From positions 1 to 64,000 of the forward strand of contig NZ_CANLXV010000004.1 in NCBI RefSeq assembly GCF_947495205.1: a DNA stretch of 64,000 nt. Direction: 5' to 3'. Numbering within the stretch: the first letter of the stretch is position 1; each line of letters begins with the position of its first letter. The DNA is from an uncultured Polaribacter sp. GTDB lineage: Bacteria; Bacteroidota; Bacteroidia; Flavobacteriales; Flavobacteriaceae. A program made the translations under genes and the position numbers. The notes under the pieces are model-generated. The model did no database searches. It saw only the letters and a list, made by a program, of their open reading frames with translations, and was not told the DNA's origin. Below, piece after piece: positions 28,666 to 37,352 of the stretch.

Positions 28666-29583
28666 ATGCTTGCTTTTTTAAAATTGATTCGTTACAAAAA
28701 CCTATTGATGGTTTTATTAACAATGATTTTAACAAAATATGCTTTAATTGATAATGACGTATTTAATAATAGTTGGTTTTTTTCGAATATACAGTTTACA
28801 TATTTAACTTTAGCAGTTATTTTAATTACTGCTGGTGGCTATATAATTAATGATATTTTTGATGTTGAAACTGATAAAATAAATAGAAACAATAAGGTTT
28901 TAATTAAAACCATTTTTAGTAAGAAAAAAGCCATTAAAATTTACTTTATATTAACCTTAATGGGTTTGCTTTTAGGGTTTTTAATGTCTTTTAAATTCTA
29001 TTATTTTTTCTATTTTTTAATACCAACATTATTTTTATTTTGTTATTCTAAATACCTAAAGAAAACACCTTTATTAGGTAATATTATTATTAGTTTAATG
29101 ATATCTTATGTGATTTATTTAACTTACAAATATCATTTTATTTCTGGCTGTTGTAACACTTTTTCGGTTTTTGATAAACTGCTTAAAAACGTAATTTATA
29201 TTTATATTATGTTTTCATTTTTAACAACCTTAATTAGAGAAATTATAAAAGATATAGAAGATGTTAATGGAGATTTAAAAATTAACGCAAAAACATTACC
29301 CATTGTAATTGGTAGAAAAAGAGCTTCTTACGTCGCTTTTTTCTTTGCATGTGTTTTATTAGTTTTTCTAACAATTGTTTTAAAATTATTAAAAGACGAA
29401 GTACTTTTTTTAAGTTATGGAATTGTTTTTATTCTGCTACCACTACTCTACTTTCTATTTTTATTATGGAATGCAGAAACCAAAAAACAGTATTCTAGAT
29501 TAAGTAACTTAATGAAAACGATTATGTTTTTTGGAATCTTATCTATGTTGTTTTTTAGATTTTTAGGTACTTCATTATTTTGA
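28666..29583 (+). CDS. UbiA-family prenyltransferase
   Basis: A roughly 305-residue integral membrane prenyltransferase with about eight hydrophobic segments. The two aspartate motifs are NDIFDVETDKINR (near 67-79) and the second, KDIEDVNGD (near 191-199). Close relatives in Bacteroidota are annotated as geranylgeranylglycerol-phosphate geranylgeranyltransferases; the substrate here is not proven. The ATG at 28666 lies 9 bases after the smpB stop, so the genes are likely cotranscribed, and maf follows. Confidence 0.88.
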   Translation: MLAFLKLIRYKNLLMVLLTMILTKYALIDNDVFNNSWFFSNIQFTYLTLAVILITAGGYIINDIFDVETDKINRNNKVLIKTIFSKKKAIKIYFILTLMGLLLGFLMSFKFYYFFYFLIPTLFLFCYSKYLKKTPLLGNIIISLMISYVIYLTYKYHFISGCCNTFSVFDKLLKNVIYIYIMFSFLTTLIREIIKDIEDVNGDLKINAKTLPIVIGRKRASYVAFFFACVLLVFLTIVLKLLKDEVLFLSYGIVFILLPLLYFLFLLWNAETKKQYSRLSNLMKTIMFFGILSMLFFRFLGTSLF

Positions 29584-29625
29584 ATTTTAACCTAAATACA
29601 TAAATAAACATTTACACGATATAAC

Positions 29626-30213
29626 ATGTTAAAAGAAAAACTTAAAAATTACAATATTATATTAGCCTCTGGCTCTCCAAGAAGGCAGCAATTTTTTAAA
29701 GATTTAGCTATTGATTTTACAATACAATTAAAACCTGTAAAAGAAATTTACCCTAAAACATTAAAAGCCGAAGAAATAACCAATTATTTAGCAGATTTAA
29801 AGTCGAAAGCATTTACAGATTTATCAGAAAAGGATATTTTAGTAACTTCAGACACCATTGTTTGGCTAGAAAATAAAGCTTTAGGCAAACCAAAAGACAA
29901 AGCTGATGCTATAAAAATGTTACAAAGTTTATCTGGAAAAAGTCATAAAGTAATTACGTCTATTTGTTTAAAAAGCAAAAACTATAAGCACATAATTAGT
30001 GATAGTACCCAAGTTACTTTTAAAAATTTAACCACAGAAGAAATTGAGTATTATGTTACTACATATAAACCTTTTGATAAAGCAGGTGCTTATGGCATAC
30101 AAGAATGGATTGGTTTTATTGGCATAGAAAAAATTGAAGGAAGTTATTTTACAGTGGTTGGTTTACCGGTTCATAAATTGTATAAAGCACTCATTAATTT
30201 GGAAATAAATTAG
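29626..30213 (+). CDS. maf: Maf-family nucleoside triphosphate pyrophosphatase
   Basis: A 195-residue Maf/Ham1-fold enzyme that removes modified or canonical nucleotides (for example dTTP or UTP) by pyrophosphate release. The start motif LASGSPRR and the SDTIVW and GKP blocks are present, with KAGAYGIQEW near the end. It follows the prenyltransferase gene in the same direction with a 42-base gap. Confidence 0.95.
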   Translation: MLKEKLKNYNIILASGSPRRQQFFKDLAIDFTIQLKPVKEIYPKTLKAEEITNYLADLKSKAFTDLSEKDILVTSDTIVWLENKALGKPKDKADAIKMLQSLSGKSHKVITSICLKSKNYKHIISDSTQVTFKNLTTEEIEYYVTTYKPFDKAGAYGIQEWIGFIGIEKIEGSYFTVVGLPVHKLYKALINLEIN

Positions 30214-30316
30214 ATTATAAAAAAATGTTAAACTATTCTATTGTTTCCCTTCTTTAAAGTGAAATAAAAGGTTATTTTTACGGCAAATTATACAACAACA
30301 TTTTTACAATTTTATA

Positions 30317-31270
30317 ATGAAAAAATACACGTACACAGAAAAAAAAGATACACGTTCTGGTTTTGGTGATGGTTTAACGGAATTAGGTAGAACAAACCCA
30401 AACGTAGTTGCTTTATGTGCCGATTTAATTGGTTCTTTAAAAATGGATCAATTTATTAAAGAAAATCCAGAAAGATTTTTTCAAGTAGGTATTGCAGAAG
30501 CAAATATGATTGGTATTGCTGCAGGTTTAACAATTGGAGGTAAAATACCGTTTACAGGTACTTTTGCAAACTTTTCTACTGGTAGAGTTTACGATCAAAT
30601 AAGACAATCTGTAGCGTATTCAGATAAAAATGTAAAAATTTGTGCTTCGCATGCTGGTGTTACTTTAGGAGAAGATGGCGCAACACACCAAATCTTAGAA
30701 GATATTGGTTTAATGAAAATGTTACCAGGAATGACAGTTATTAATCCTTGTGATTATAACCAAACAAAAGCAGCAACCATTGCTATTGCTAATTTTGAAG
30801 GTCCTGTTTACTTGCGTTTTGGTAGACCTAAAGTGCCTGTATATATGCCAACAGATCAAGAATTTGTAATTGGTAAAGGTATTCAGTTAACAGAAGGTAC
30901 AGATGTTACCATTGTTGCAACTGGGCATTTAGTTTGGGAATCTTTACAAGCGGCAGAACAATTAGATGCTGCTGGTATTTCTGCAGAAGTAATTAACATA
31001 CATACTATAAAACCTTTAGACGAAGAGATTATTTTAAAATCTGTAGCAAAAACAGGTTGTATAGTTACTGCAGAAGAACATAATAAGTTAGGTGGTTTAG
31101 GTGAAAGTGTTGCCAGAACATTAGCTTTAAACACGCCTACGCCACAAGAATTTGTAGCAACAAATGATACTTTTGGAGAATCTGGAACACCAGAAGAATT
31201 AATGGCAAAATATGGTTTAGACGCCAATGCTGTTATGAAAGCTGTTAAAAAAGTAATTTCAAGAAAATAA
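30317..31270 (+). CDS. Transketolase, C-terminal subunit
   Basis: A 317-residue protein with the pyrimidine-binding and C-terminal domains of transketolase: FFQVGIAEANMIGIAAGL contains the catalytic glutamate of the thiamine diphosphate site, and SHAGVTLGEDGATHQ follows. Split transketolases are common in Bacteroidota, where an N-terminal subunit carries the diphosphate-binding domain. That subunit is not adjacent here: maf is upstream and an outer-membrane protein downstream. Confidence 0.92.
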   Translation: MKKYTYTEKKDTRSGFGDGLTELGRTNPNVVALCADLIGSLKMDQFIKENPERFFQVGIAEANMIGIAAGLTIGGKIPFTGTFANFSTGRVYDQIRQSVAYSDKNVKICASHAGVTLGEDGATHQILEDIGLMKMLPGMTVINPCDYNQTKAATIAIANFEGPVYLRFGRPKVPVYMPTDQEFVIGKGIQLTEGTDVTIVATGHLVWESLQAAEQLDAAGISAEVINIHTIKPLDEEIILKSVAKTGCIVTAEEHNKLGGLGESVARTLALNTPTPQEFVATNDTFGESGTPEELMAKYGLDANAVMKAVKKVISRK

Positions 31271-31310
31271 ATTTGTTTATCTTTAAAACTTAAAATAAAA
31301 ACTTAAAATT

Positions 31311-31919
31311 ATGAAAAAAGTAATCTTAGTATTGTGCTGCGCTTTTGCGTTTAGTTTTGCAAGTAAAGCTCAAATACAATTTGGTGTAAAAGGTGGTATA
31401 AACTACAACTCAGAATCTATACAAGAAGTTAGTGAAGATGTTATAGAAGGAGCAGATAGCAGAACAGGTTATCATGCAGGTATTTGGTTAAGAGGTAAAC
31501 TACCAATATTAGGTTTATATATTAGACCAGAATTAATTTATACTAATTTAGAGAGTGATGCTACCGTTTCACTTCCTAATAGTTCTCAAATAGCTACTAC
31601 TTATAGTTTACAAAAAATAGATTTACCTATTTTAATAGGAAAAAAAATATTTGGTTTTGGAAATATATTTGTAGGTCCATCATTTCAATATATTTTAGAT
31701 GCAGATTTTGCCTTTAGTGAAGTGCCAGATGTAGAGACGGATGATATTACTGTTGGCTTACAATTTGGTGCTGGGGTTGAGTTTGGTAGAATTGGTATAG
31801 ATGTACGTTACGAAAGAGGTTTTTCTGATGTAGAGTCTAGATTTGTTGGGCAATCAGGATTAGATAATTTTGATACTAGAGTTAATCAAATAATAATTGG
31901 TTTATCTCTAAAGATATAA
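31311..31919 (+). CDS. Outer-membrane beta-barrel protein (PorT-like)
   Basis: A 202-residue protein with a clear signal peptide (about 1-20, ending SKAQ) and alternating beta strands through the rest, including a GVKGGINYNS start and an IIGLSLKI end typical of small PorT-family (outer membrane beta-barrel) proteins in Bacteroidota. Partner or cargo is unknown. It follows the transketolase gene by 40 bases and is ended by a strong terminator. Confidence 0.85.
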   Translation: MKKVILVLCCAFAFSFASKAQIQFGVKGGINYNSESIQEVSEDVIEGADSRTGYHAGIWLRGKLPILGLYIRPELIYTNLESDATVSLPNSSQIATTYSLQKIDLPILIGKKIFGFGNIFVGPSFQYILDADFAFSEVPDVETDDITVGLQFGAGVEFGRIGIDVRYERGFSDVESRFVGQSGLDNFDTRVNQIIIGLSLKI

Positions 31920-31938
31920 ATACCTATTTTATATTTTT

Positions 31939-31977
31939 AAAAAAGCTCTTAAAATAATTATTTTAAGAGCTTTTTTT
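31939..31977 (+). terminator. Terminator after the outer-membrane barrel gene
   Basis: A perfect 19-bp palindromic stem, starting AAAAAAGCTCTTAAAA and ending AGAGCTTTTTT, is centred at 31957/31958 and followed by a T run. It can work in both directions. Confidence 0.9.
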
Positions 31978-32553
31978 ATGTTTTCAAGAAAAAGAAATAT
32001 GAATAAAAATGATATTTCTGCACTCAAAAATATTGCTAAAAATTACTTTATAAAAGCAACTACTAAATTCATTAGAAAATATAGCTTATCAACAGAAATT
32101 GACAAACTAATATACATCGAAACAATCTACTAGGAAATGATGGTTGTAAAATTTGAGAAGAATAATTGGAACTGCCTCTTTAAATTAAAAAATCACCAAA
32201 AGGAAAACAAAAGCGAACTTATACATCTTGTAAGTATTAAAATAATAGCTACTATAGCATTTTTGTAATTGAAAAAACTAAAAGTAGCATTGTATAAAAA
32301 TATCTTTAATATTTTTAAAAAGCTATTCAAAGTAAATTGTGTATCAGAAAAGTTTAGTCTCACAACTTAATCGTATAGTTTGTGAAAAAGACGAAACTAA
32401 ATCAATTTTATAAGATTATATTATAAAACCAAATCATTAAGAAGCAAACTATTTTTAGAAAGATTAATTTCTGAAAATAGTTTAAATGATACTTTGCAAA
32501 ATTCTAAGGCAAATAAAAACAAGCTTAAAATAAAGCCAAATTTTAATTTACTT
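31978..32553 (+). pseudogene. Non-coding stretch with probable remnants of a decayed gene
   Basis: No intact gene is seen in these 576 bases. An initial 51-codon frame (31978-32133) reads MNKNDISALKNIAKNYF and ends in TAG, with readable continuation (EMMVVKFEKNNWN) past the stop. Near the end, a frame from about 32426 reads LRSKLFLERLISENSLND up to 32573. Such broken patches suggest a decayed gene of unknown family. No RNA gene is recognised. Confidence 0.35.
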
Positions 32554-33381
32554 TTATCTTATATTAGGATTTAAATAATCGGGTAAATTAGGATTTGTAG
32601 GATCACTAAAATCATTTCTAGGGTTTTCATCTCCATTGGCATCTTCTTCTATAGAAGGTGTACCATCAATATCATGATCTGTATCTTCTACAAAATCTAG
32701 TAGCTCTACTTTATAAACGATTATTAAATCAAAAAGACTATTAATAGGTTGTCTTGGAACATAGTTTATAGAAGGATATGCTATACCACTTGGCATAAAA
32801 ATATAACCTTTACCTGTATTTTGATATGTTATTGGACCATCATCTGTAATATTCTCTCCGGGTTTAAAAAATTGAAAAGCTTCAATTGCACCTAAAAGAG
32901 GTCTTTCATTTTCTTCCACAAAATCAAAAGTTGGTAGTAAATTCCACCAAACTTGGTTGTTTTCCTTTAAAGGATCAAAAGAGATACTGTTATTTAAAAG
33001 TGGTAATTCATTTCTAGAAATAAAAACAGAATCAACCTTTGTTGGATTTCCTTTACTAGAGTTGGGTTCGCCAATATTTGTGATATAAACGTATAATTTA
33101 TAATTTATATCATTTGATGTAACATCTTTAATTTTTAAATTTTCTGAATCCGAAAACATAGAACTTTGACCAGCATCAATTAGTCTTACTTCTTCATTAA
33201 GTGTATCGTAATAATGTGTGCTTAAAAATTTTACTATAGAATCGTTATCTGAAATAGCCAAAGCTTCATAATCTACATCTTCAAACGGGTTTATAAAACC
33301 ATTAACATTATCATCATCACAGGAAATCATAACAACTACCCCTAAAATTAGTAGTAAAAAAATGTTTTTTATTCTATTCAT
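32554..33381 (-). CDS. FKBP-like lipoprotein
   Basis: A 275-residue lipoprotein with the lipobox cysteine at about residue 21 (VVMISCDD). The middle region contains blocks such as WWNLLPTFDF, GAIEAFQFF, and GYIFMPSGIAYPS that resemble the FKBP-type peptidyl-prolyl isomerase-related lipoproteins of Flavobacteriia. The C-terminal 45 residues are rich in Asp, Asn and Pro (DTDHDIDGTPSIEED), like a calcium-binding tail. Whether isomerase activity is retained cannot be told. Confidence 0.75.
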   Translation of the reverse strand: MNRIKNIFLLLILGVVVMISCDDDNVNGFINPFEDVDYEALAISDNDSIVKFLSTHYYDTLNEEVRLIDAGQSSMFSDSENLKIKDVTSNDINYKLYVYITNIGEPNSSKGNPTKVDSVFISRNELPLLNNSISFDPLKENNQVWWNLLPTFDFVEENERPLLGAIEAFQFFKPGENITDDGPITYQNTGKGYIFMPSGIAYPSINYVPRQPINSLFDLIIVYKVELLDFVEDTDHDIDGTPSIEEDANGDENPRNDFSDPTNPNLPDYLNPNIR

Positions 33382-33393
33382 TTAATCTTAAAA

Positions 33394-33427
33394 TTTGAGT
33401 GTGCAATTTACCATTTTTATATCTTTG
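33394..33427 (+). promoter_or_regulatory. Promoter of the S4-domain gene
   Basis: A TTTG at 33394-33397 and TATCTTTG at 33420-33427 are 22 bases apart, close to the Bacteroidota promoter spacing. The ATG follows 33 bases after the -7 box. Confidence 0.55.
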
Positions 33428-33460
33428 TAAAAAGACAAACAGTACTTTTTAACTTTTTTT

Positions 33461-33844
33461 ATGAGGATAGATAAATATTTATGGTGTATTCGTATTTTTA
33501 AAACCAGAAGCATTGCTACTACGGCTTGTAAAAAAGGACAAGTAAAAATAGATGATAAAATTGTAAAGCCTTCTAAAGATATCTTTGGTGATGAAATTAT
33601 TGTGGTTAGAAAAAATCAAATTAATTATAAAATAAAAGTTTTAGGTTTACCAGAAAGCAGAGTTGGTGCTAAAATTGTAGATTTATACAGAAAAGACATT
33701 ACACCTAAAGAAGAATTTGAAAAAACTGCGCTGCTTAAATTCGCAAAAGATTATTATAGAAAAAAGGGCGTAGGAAGGCCAACAAAAAAAGATAGACGAG
33801 ATATTGATAATTTTCAAGAAGGTACAGAAGAGGATAACATCTAA
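33461..33844 (+). CDS. S4-domain RNA-binding protein (Hsp15-like)
   Basis: A 127-residue protein whose first 65 residues form an S4 RNA-binding domain (MRIDKYLWCIRIFKTRS, ACKKGQVKI). The C-terminal part is basic and acidic in turn and lacks a known domain. HslR/Hsp15 rescues stalled large subunits; function here is by family. It precedes a phosphoribosyltransferase gene by 62 bases. Confidence 0.9.
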   Translation: MRIDKYLWCIRIFKTRSIATTACKKGQVKIDDKIVKPSKDIFGDEIIVVRKNQINYKIKVLGLPESRVGAKIVDLYRKDITPKEEFEKTALLKFAKDYYRKKGVGRPTKKDRRDIDNFQEGTEEDNI

Positions 33845-33906
33845 TATTTTTAGGTTGAAACATTTTGTTTAAGCCTAAAAAATTATGAGCATAAAATTAA
33901 AATAGA

Positions 33907-34410
33907 ATGACTGCAGAAAACAATATTATATTAAATACAAAACAAATTAATCAAAAAATTAAGAGAATTGCTTATCAAATTTATGAAACCAATACTTCTG
34001 AAAAAGAAGTAATTATAGCTGGTATTATAGGTAATGGTTTTATTTTTGCTAAAAAAATAGCGCTTGTTTTAGAAGATATTTCAGATTTATCGGTTACACT
34101 TTGTGAAGTAAACATCAACAAAAAGAAACCTTTAGAAAAAATAACCACTTCTATACCTGTAAATGCATATAAAAATAAATCGTTGGTTTTAATTGATGAT
34201 GTTTTAAGCTCTGGAACTACCTTAATTTACGGTATTAAACATTTTTTAGATGTACCATTAAAACGTTTTAAAACTGCTGTTTTAGTAAATAGAAACCATA
34301 AGAAATACCCTGTAAAAGCAGATTTTAAAGGTATTTCTTTATCTACTTCTATTAAAGAACACGTGCAAGTAAGTTTTAAAAATGAGGAGTCTGTTGCTTT
34401 TTTAGCCTAA
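33907..34410 (+). CDS. Phosphoribosyltransferase-family protein (PyrR-like)
   Basis: A 167-residue type I phosphoribosyltransferase. The PRPP-binding loop is LIDDVLSSGTTLIYG (near 97-111). The family includes PyrR and purine salvage enzymes; no substrate can be assigned. Its stop overlaps the convergent shikimate kinase gene by 9 bases. Confidence 0.85.
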   Translation: MTAENNIILNTKQINQKIKRIAYQIYETNTSEKEVIIAGIIGNGFIFAKKIALVLEDISDLSVTLCEVNINKKKPLEKITTSIPVNAYKNKSLVLIDDVLSSGTTLIYGIKHFLDVPLKRFKTAVLVNRNHKKYPVKADFKGISLSTSIKEHVQVSFKNEESVAFLA

Positions 34411-34917
34411 CATTTCTGTTAATTCTAAAGCAACTTCTTTTTTAGATTTATCATCTATCTTTATAGTAATTTTAGCCTGTTCATAAAACGGACGTCTTTC
34501 AAAAAGATGTTTTGCTACAAATTCTGGTATTTTTTCATCTTCTAAAGAAGCAATTATCGGCCTTTTTGCTTTCTTTTTTATAGCTCTAGCAATCATGGTA
34601 TTTGTATTTCCATTAAGATAAACAGAAATTGCATCAGTTTTATTAATTTCGTTCATGTTATTTGCGTAACATGGTGTTCCTCCTCCTAAGGCTAATAAAA
34701 AATCTTCCTCTTTTTTTAAAATTTCTTTTAAATATAAGTGCTCTATTTTTCTAAAATAAATTTCTCCTTTTACTTTAAAAATTTCTGGAATTGTCATTTT
34801 TTCCTGTTCAGAAATATAATCATCTAAATCTAAGAAATTCAAAGACAAGTTTTTAGCTAGTTTTTTACCTATACTTGACTTTCCAGAAGCCATATAACCT
34901 AAAAGAATAATTTGCAT
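34402..34917 (-). CDS. aroK: Shikimate kinase
   Basis: A 171-residue kinase that phosphorylates shikimate in aromatic amino acid synthesis. The P-loop is GYMASGKSS (near 7-15), the shikimate-binding Asp is in LDLDDYI, and ALGGGTP and KRPI follow. Length is normal for the family. It is transcribed alone and converges with the phosphoribosyltransferase gene. Confidence 0.96.
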   Translation of the reverse strand: MQIILLGYMASGKSSIGKKLAKNLSLNFLDLDDYISEQEKMTIPEIFKVKGEIYFRKIEHLYLKEILKKEEDFLLALGGGTPCYANNMNEINKTDAISVYLNGNTNTMIARAIKKKAKRPIIASLEDEKIPEFVAKHLFERRPFYEQAKITIKIDDKSKKEVALELTEMLG

Positions 34918-34987
34918 GTTTTTTAAATTTATGCAAATATCGATAAAATTTCTTCAATTTTATGCGAATACTTTCAAGTATTGATAG

Positions 34988-34995
34988 TATATTTG
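34988..34995 (+). promoter_or_regulatory. -7 box upstream of the tRNA pair
   Basis: TATATTTG ends 16 bases before tRNA-Lys, the right distance for its start. No clear -33 TTG. Confidence 0.5.
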
Positions 34996-35011
34996 CAACC
35001 GATTTAAGAAA

Positions 35012-35084
35012 GACCTGGTAGCTCAGTTGGTAGAGCATCTCCCTTTTAAGGAGAGGGTCCTGGGTTCGAGCCCCAGCCCGGTCA
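35012..35084 (+). tRNA. tRNA-Lys (TTT)
   Basis: A 73-base cloverleaf: acceptor GACCTGG with CCCGGTC, D arm GCTCAGTTGGTAGAGC, anticodon stem TCTCC/GGAGA with loop CTTTTAA (anticodon TTT), and T arm CTGGG-TTCGAGC-CCCAG. The acceptor has a T-C mismatch at pair 5-68. CCA is not encoded. Confidence 0.97.
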
Positions 35085-35132
35085 CTAAAAGGTTAAGTTT
35101 TATTACTTAACCTTTTCTTTTTTATTATTAAC

Positions 35133-35216
35133 GCGCACGTGGCGAAATTGGTAGACGCGCAGCCTTGAGGGGGCTGTTTTCGTAAGAAAGTGGAAGTTCG
35201 AATCTTCTCGTGCGCA
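35133..35216 (+). tRNA. tRNA-Leu (GAG)
   Basis: An 84-base class II tRNA: acceptor GCGCACG with CGTGCGC, anticodon stem CAGCC/GGCTG with loop TTGAGGG (anticodon GAG, decoding CTC/CTT), a long variable arm, and T arm GGAAG-TTCGAAT-CTTCT. It follows tRNA-Lys by 48 bases and is probably cotranscribed. Confidence 0.96.
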
Positions 35217-35278
35217 CATTTTTTCTTCTTTCACAAAAAATTAACCAAACTGTAACGGAATATCACTAATATTGTAAA

Positions 35279-36082
35279 ATGCAACGAATACTTTTTATAT
35301 GCTGTTTATTTATTTCTATAAGCAGTTTTTCTCAAATAGACAGTTTAAGAACCCGAGTTTTAAAAGGGCAAGTAATACATGCTGTAAATAACAATGCTTT
35401 AAGTGCTGCTCACATTTTAAACTTAAATACGGTACAAGGTACTATTACAGATGATAAAGGTTTCTTTGAAATGCCATCTAGAGTTAATGACACTATTTTA
35501 GTTTCTTATTTAGGCTACGAATCTATTAAACTTAAAGTAACAAACGATTTATTAAAAGGTAACGAACTTGAGATTGCTTTATATGAAAAACCAGAAGAAG
35601 TTAAAGAAGTTGTAATACGTTCTACTGAATTAATTGGGGTTTTAGAAATTGATGTAAAAATGGTACCCAAAGATCGTTTTACAAGAATACACATTAATGG
35701 TTTACCTCAAAGTTATGAAATTGGTACACCCACCAAAAAAAGTTTTTCTTCTCCTATTGCTGCCCTGTTTCAACCTGTAGACTTTCTTTATAACCTCTTT
35801 GGAAAAAAACCCAAACAACTTAAAAAATTGCAAAAGCTAAAAAAAGAAGACGATTTACGTAAAATGTTAGCTGGTAAATTTGATAGAGAAGTAATGATGG
35901 AGTATTTAGATATGGATAGAAAAGAGCTAAACGATTTACTTACCGATTGCAATTACTCTGCTTATTTTATTAAAAAAGCTTCTGATTTACAAATGATTGA
36001 AGCTGTTTTAGATTGTTATGAAAATTACAAAGCTTTAAAAAAGGGGAAAATTGAAAGGAATAAAATTCCCGTAAAAAACTAA
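35279..36082 (+). CDS. CarboxypepD_reg-like exported protein
   Basis: A 267-residue protein with a signal peptide (about 1-19, ending SFSQ). Residues about 27-105 form a carboxypeptidase-regulatory-like domain: KGQVIHAVNNNALSAAHI, GTITDDKGFFEMP, DTILVSYLGYES. This domain precedes TonB-dependent barrels in other proteins, but no barrel follows; the C-terminal part is helical and charged (KQLKKLQKLKKEDDLRKML). Function is unknown. Confidence 0.85.
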   Translation: MQRILFICCLFISISSFSQIDSLRTRVLKGQVIHAVNNNALSAAHILNLNTVQGTITDDKGFFEMPSRVNDTILVSYLGYESIKLKVTNDLLKGNELEIALYEKPEEVKEVVIRSTELIGVLEIDVKMVPKDRFTRIHINGLPQSYEIGTPTKKSFSSPIAALFQPVDFLYNLFGKKPKQLKKLQKLKKEDDLRKMLAGKFDREVMMEYLDMDRKELNDLLTDCNYSAYFIKKASDLQMIEAVLDCYENYKALKKGKIERNKIPVKN

Positions 36083-36434
36083 ATTTTTACTTATTTATAA
36101 ATATAAAGCCGGATACTTTTTGTTTCTGGCTTTTTTATGTTGCTAAAGTTAGTCTTTTATAAAAGTCAAAAGAAGTCTGTAATCTATTTATATAATATTT
36201 TCTCATAGAATTGAAACGTATTTTGTTAAACAAAACAGTGTAGATTATTCCTTTTCTTATTTTTAAATCTAAAGTTTTTATTAGGTAATGCTTGGAGTAT
36301 ATAATCGTTAAAACATAGCTTTTTAGCGCTTACTATAAAATAATTATTTCGTGGTATGTGCGCTTTTTTACTTAATAATAAGCAAAAAAAACTGGCTAAA
36401 AGCCAGTTTTCTTTATAATTAAAAGTATAAATTC
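36083..36434. other. Intergenic region with two terminators
   Basis: The 352 bases between the CarboxypepD_reg-like gene and the prohibitin gene hold no coding frame I can support. They contain a short hairpin for the rightward gene near 36105-36137 (AAAGCC paired with GGCTTT, then a T run) and a second one at 36388-36410 serving the leftward gene. The middle about 240 bases shows nothing recognisable. Confidence 0.6.
36388..36410 (-). terminator. Terminator after the prohibitin-like gene
   Basis: AAAACTGGCT (36388-36397) and AGCCAGTTTT (36401-36410) form a 10-bp stem with a three-base loop. The A run to its left is a T run on the minus strand. It lies 25 bases past the prohibitin stop. Confidence 0.85.
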
Positions 36435-37265
36435 TTATTGATTTCCTAAAATTATTGGCATACCAGATTTACCTGCACCAATTAAAACCACCTTACTATT
36501 AGGAGATTTAGAAAGTTCTAATGTAGCCTCAATACCTTTTTCTTGTAATATTTTATCAGTTAAAGAAGCACTTAAAATTTTGTTTGCAACCGCTTTACCT
36601 TCTGCGTCAATTTTTTGTCTTTCTGCTTCTTTCTTCGCTTTTGCTAATCTAAACTCGTATTCTAGAGATTCTTGTTCTTGCTTTAACTTTGTTTCAATTG
36701 CTGTTCTAATGGTAGTTGGTAATTTAACATCTTCTACAAGCACTCTTTTTACAATTAAAAACTGCCCTTTTAAGACCATTTGTAATTCTTCTAAAATTTC
36801 TTGCTCAATAATATCTCTTTTACTAGAATACAACTGCTCTGGGGTATATCTACCAACAACACTTCTAGCAGCTGCATTTACAGCAGGATCTAATAATTCT
36901 CTTTCGTAATCTTCTCCTTTAGTTTTTATAAGGTTACCTAAATTAGCAAATTCGGGTTCATACCAAATCGTTCCGTTTACTTTTACTTCTAAACCATTTA
37001 CAGAAAGTACATTCATTTCATCAGAAATAGATTGCTGACGCACTTTTCTTACAATCATTTTATTCCAAGGTGCCACAATTTGAAATCCTTCGCCATACGT
37101 TTTATCTGTATTAATACCATCTCCTAAGGTTTCAAAAATAACTCCTCCTTCACCAGGACCAATAGTTACTGTAGATTTAGAAAAAATAATAAGTGCAATT
37201 ACCGCTATAACGATAAAGAATACACCACCTTTTGGAAATTTAATATCTAATTGATTGTTCGCCAT
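36435..37265 (-). CDS. Prohibitin-family (SPFH/band 7) membrane protein
   Basis: From the ATG at 37265 the protein has 276 residues: one N-terminal membrane segment (about 14-32), a band 7 domain (about 35-190), and a coiled coil (about 190-245). SPFH proteins form ring-like membrane scaffolds often linked to proteases such as FtsH. An upstream start at 37292 would place its codon inside the -7 promoter box (37290-37297), so the ATG at 37265 is preferred. Confidence 0.92.
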   Translation of the reverse strand: MANNQLDIKFPKGGVFFIVIAVIALIIFSKSTVTIGPGEGGVIFETLGDGINTDKTYGEGFQIVAPWNKMIVRKVRQQSISDEMNVLSVNGLEVKVNGTIWYEPEFANLGNLIKTKGEDYERELLDPAVNAAARSVVGRYTPEQLYSSKRDIIEQEILEELQMVLKGQFLIVKRVLVEDVKLPTTIRTAIETKLKQEQESLEYEFRLAKAKKEAERQKIDAEGKAVANKILSASLTDKILQEKGIEATLELSKSPNSKVVLIGAGKSGMPIILGNQ

Positions 37266-37289
37266 TTTAAAATTGTTTTTAAATTTTAT

Positions 37290-37320
37290 CAAATTTACAA
37301 TATAAGTGCACCAAAACCAA
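37290..37320 (-). promoter_or_regulatory. Promoter of the prohibitin-like gene
   Basis: On the minus strand TTG (37318-37320), 20 bases, and TAAATTTG (37290-37297) match the full Bacteroidota consensus. The predicted start, near 37284, leaves a leader of about 20 bases. Confidence 0.75.
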
Positions 37321-37352
37321 TTTGTACCAATCTAAATATTGTTAGACTTATC

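Noticed and set aside
34988..35216. The tRNA pair as an integration site
   Set aside because: No integrase, no repeated tRNA end and no foreign-looking genes follow.
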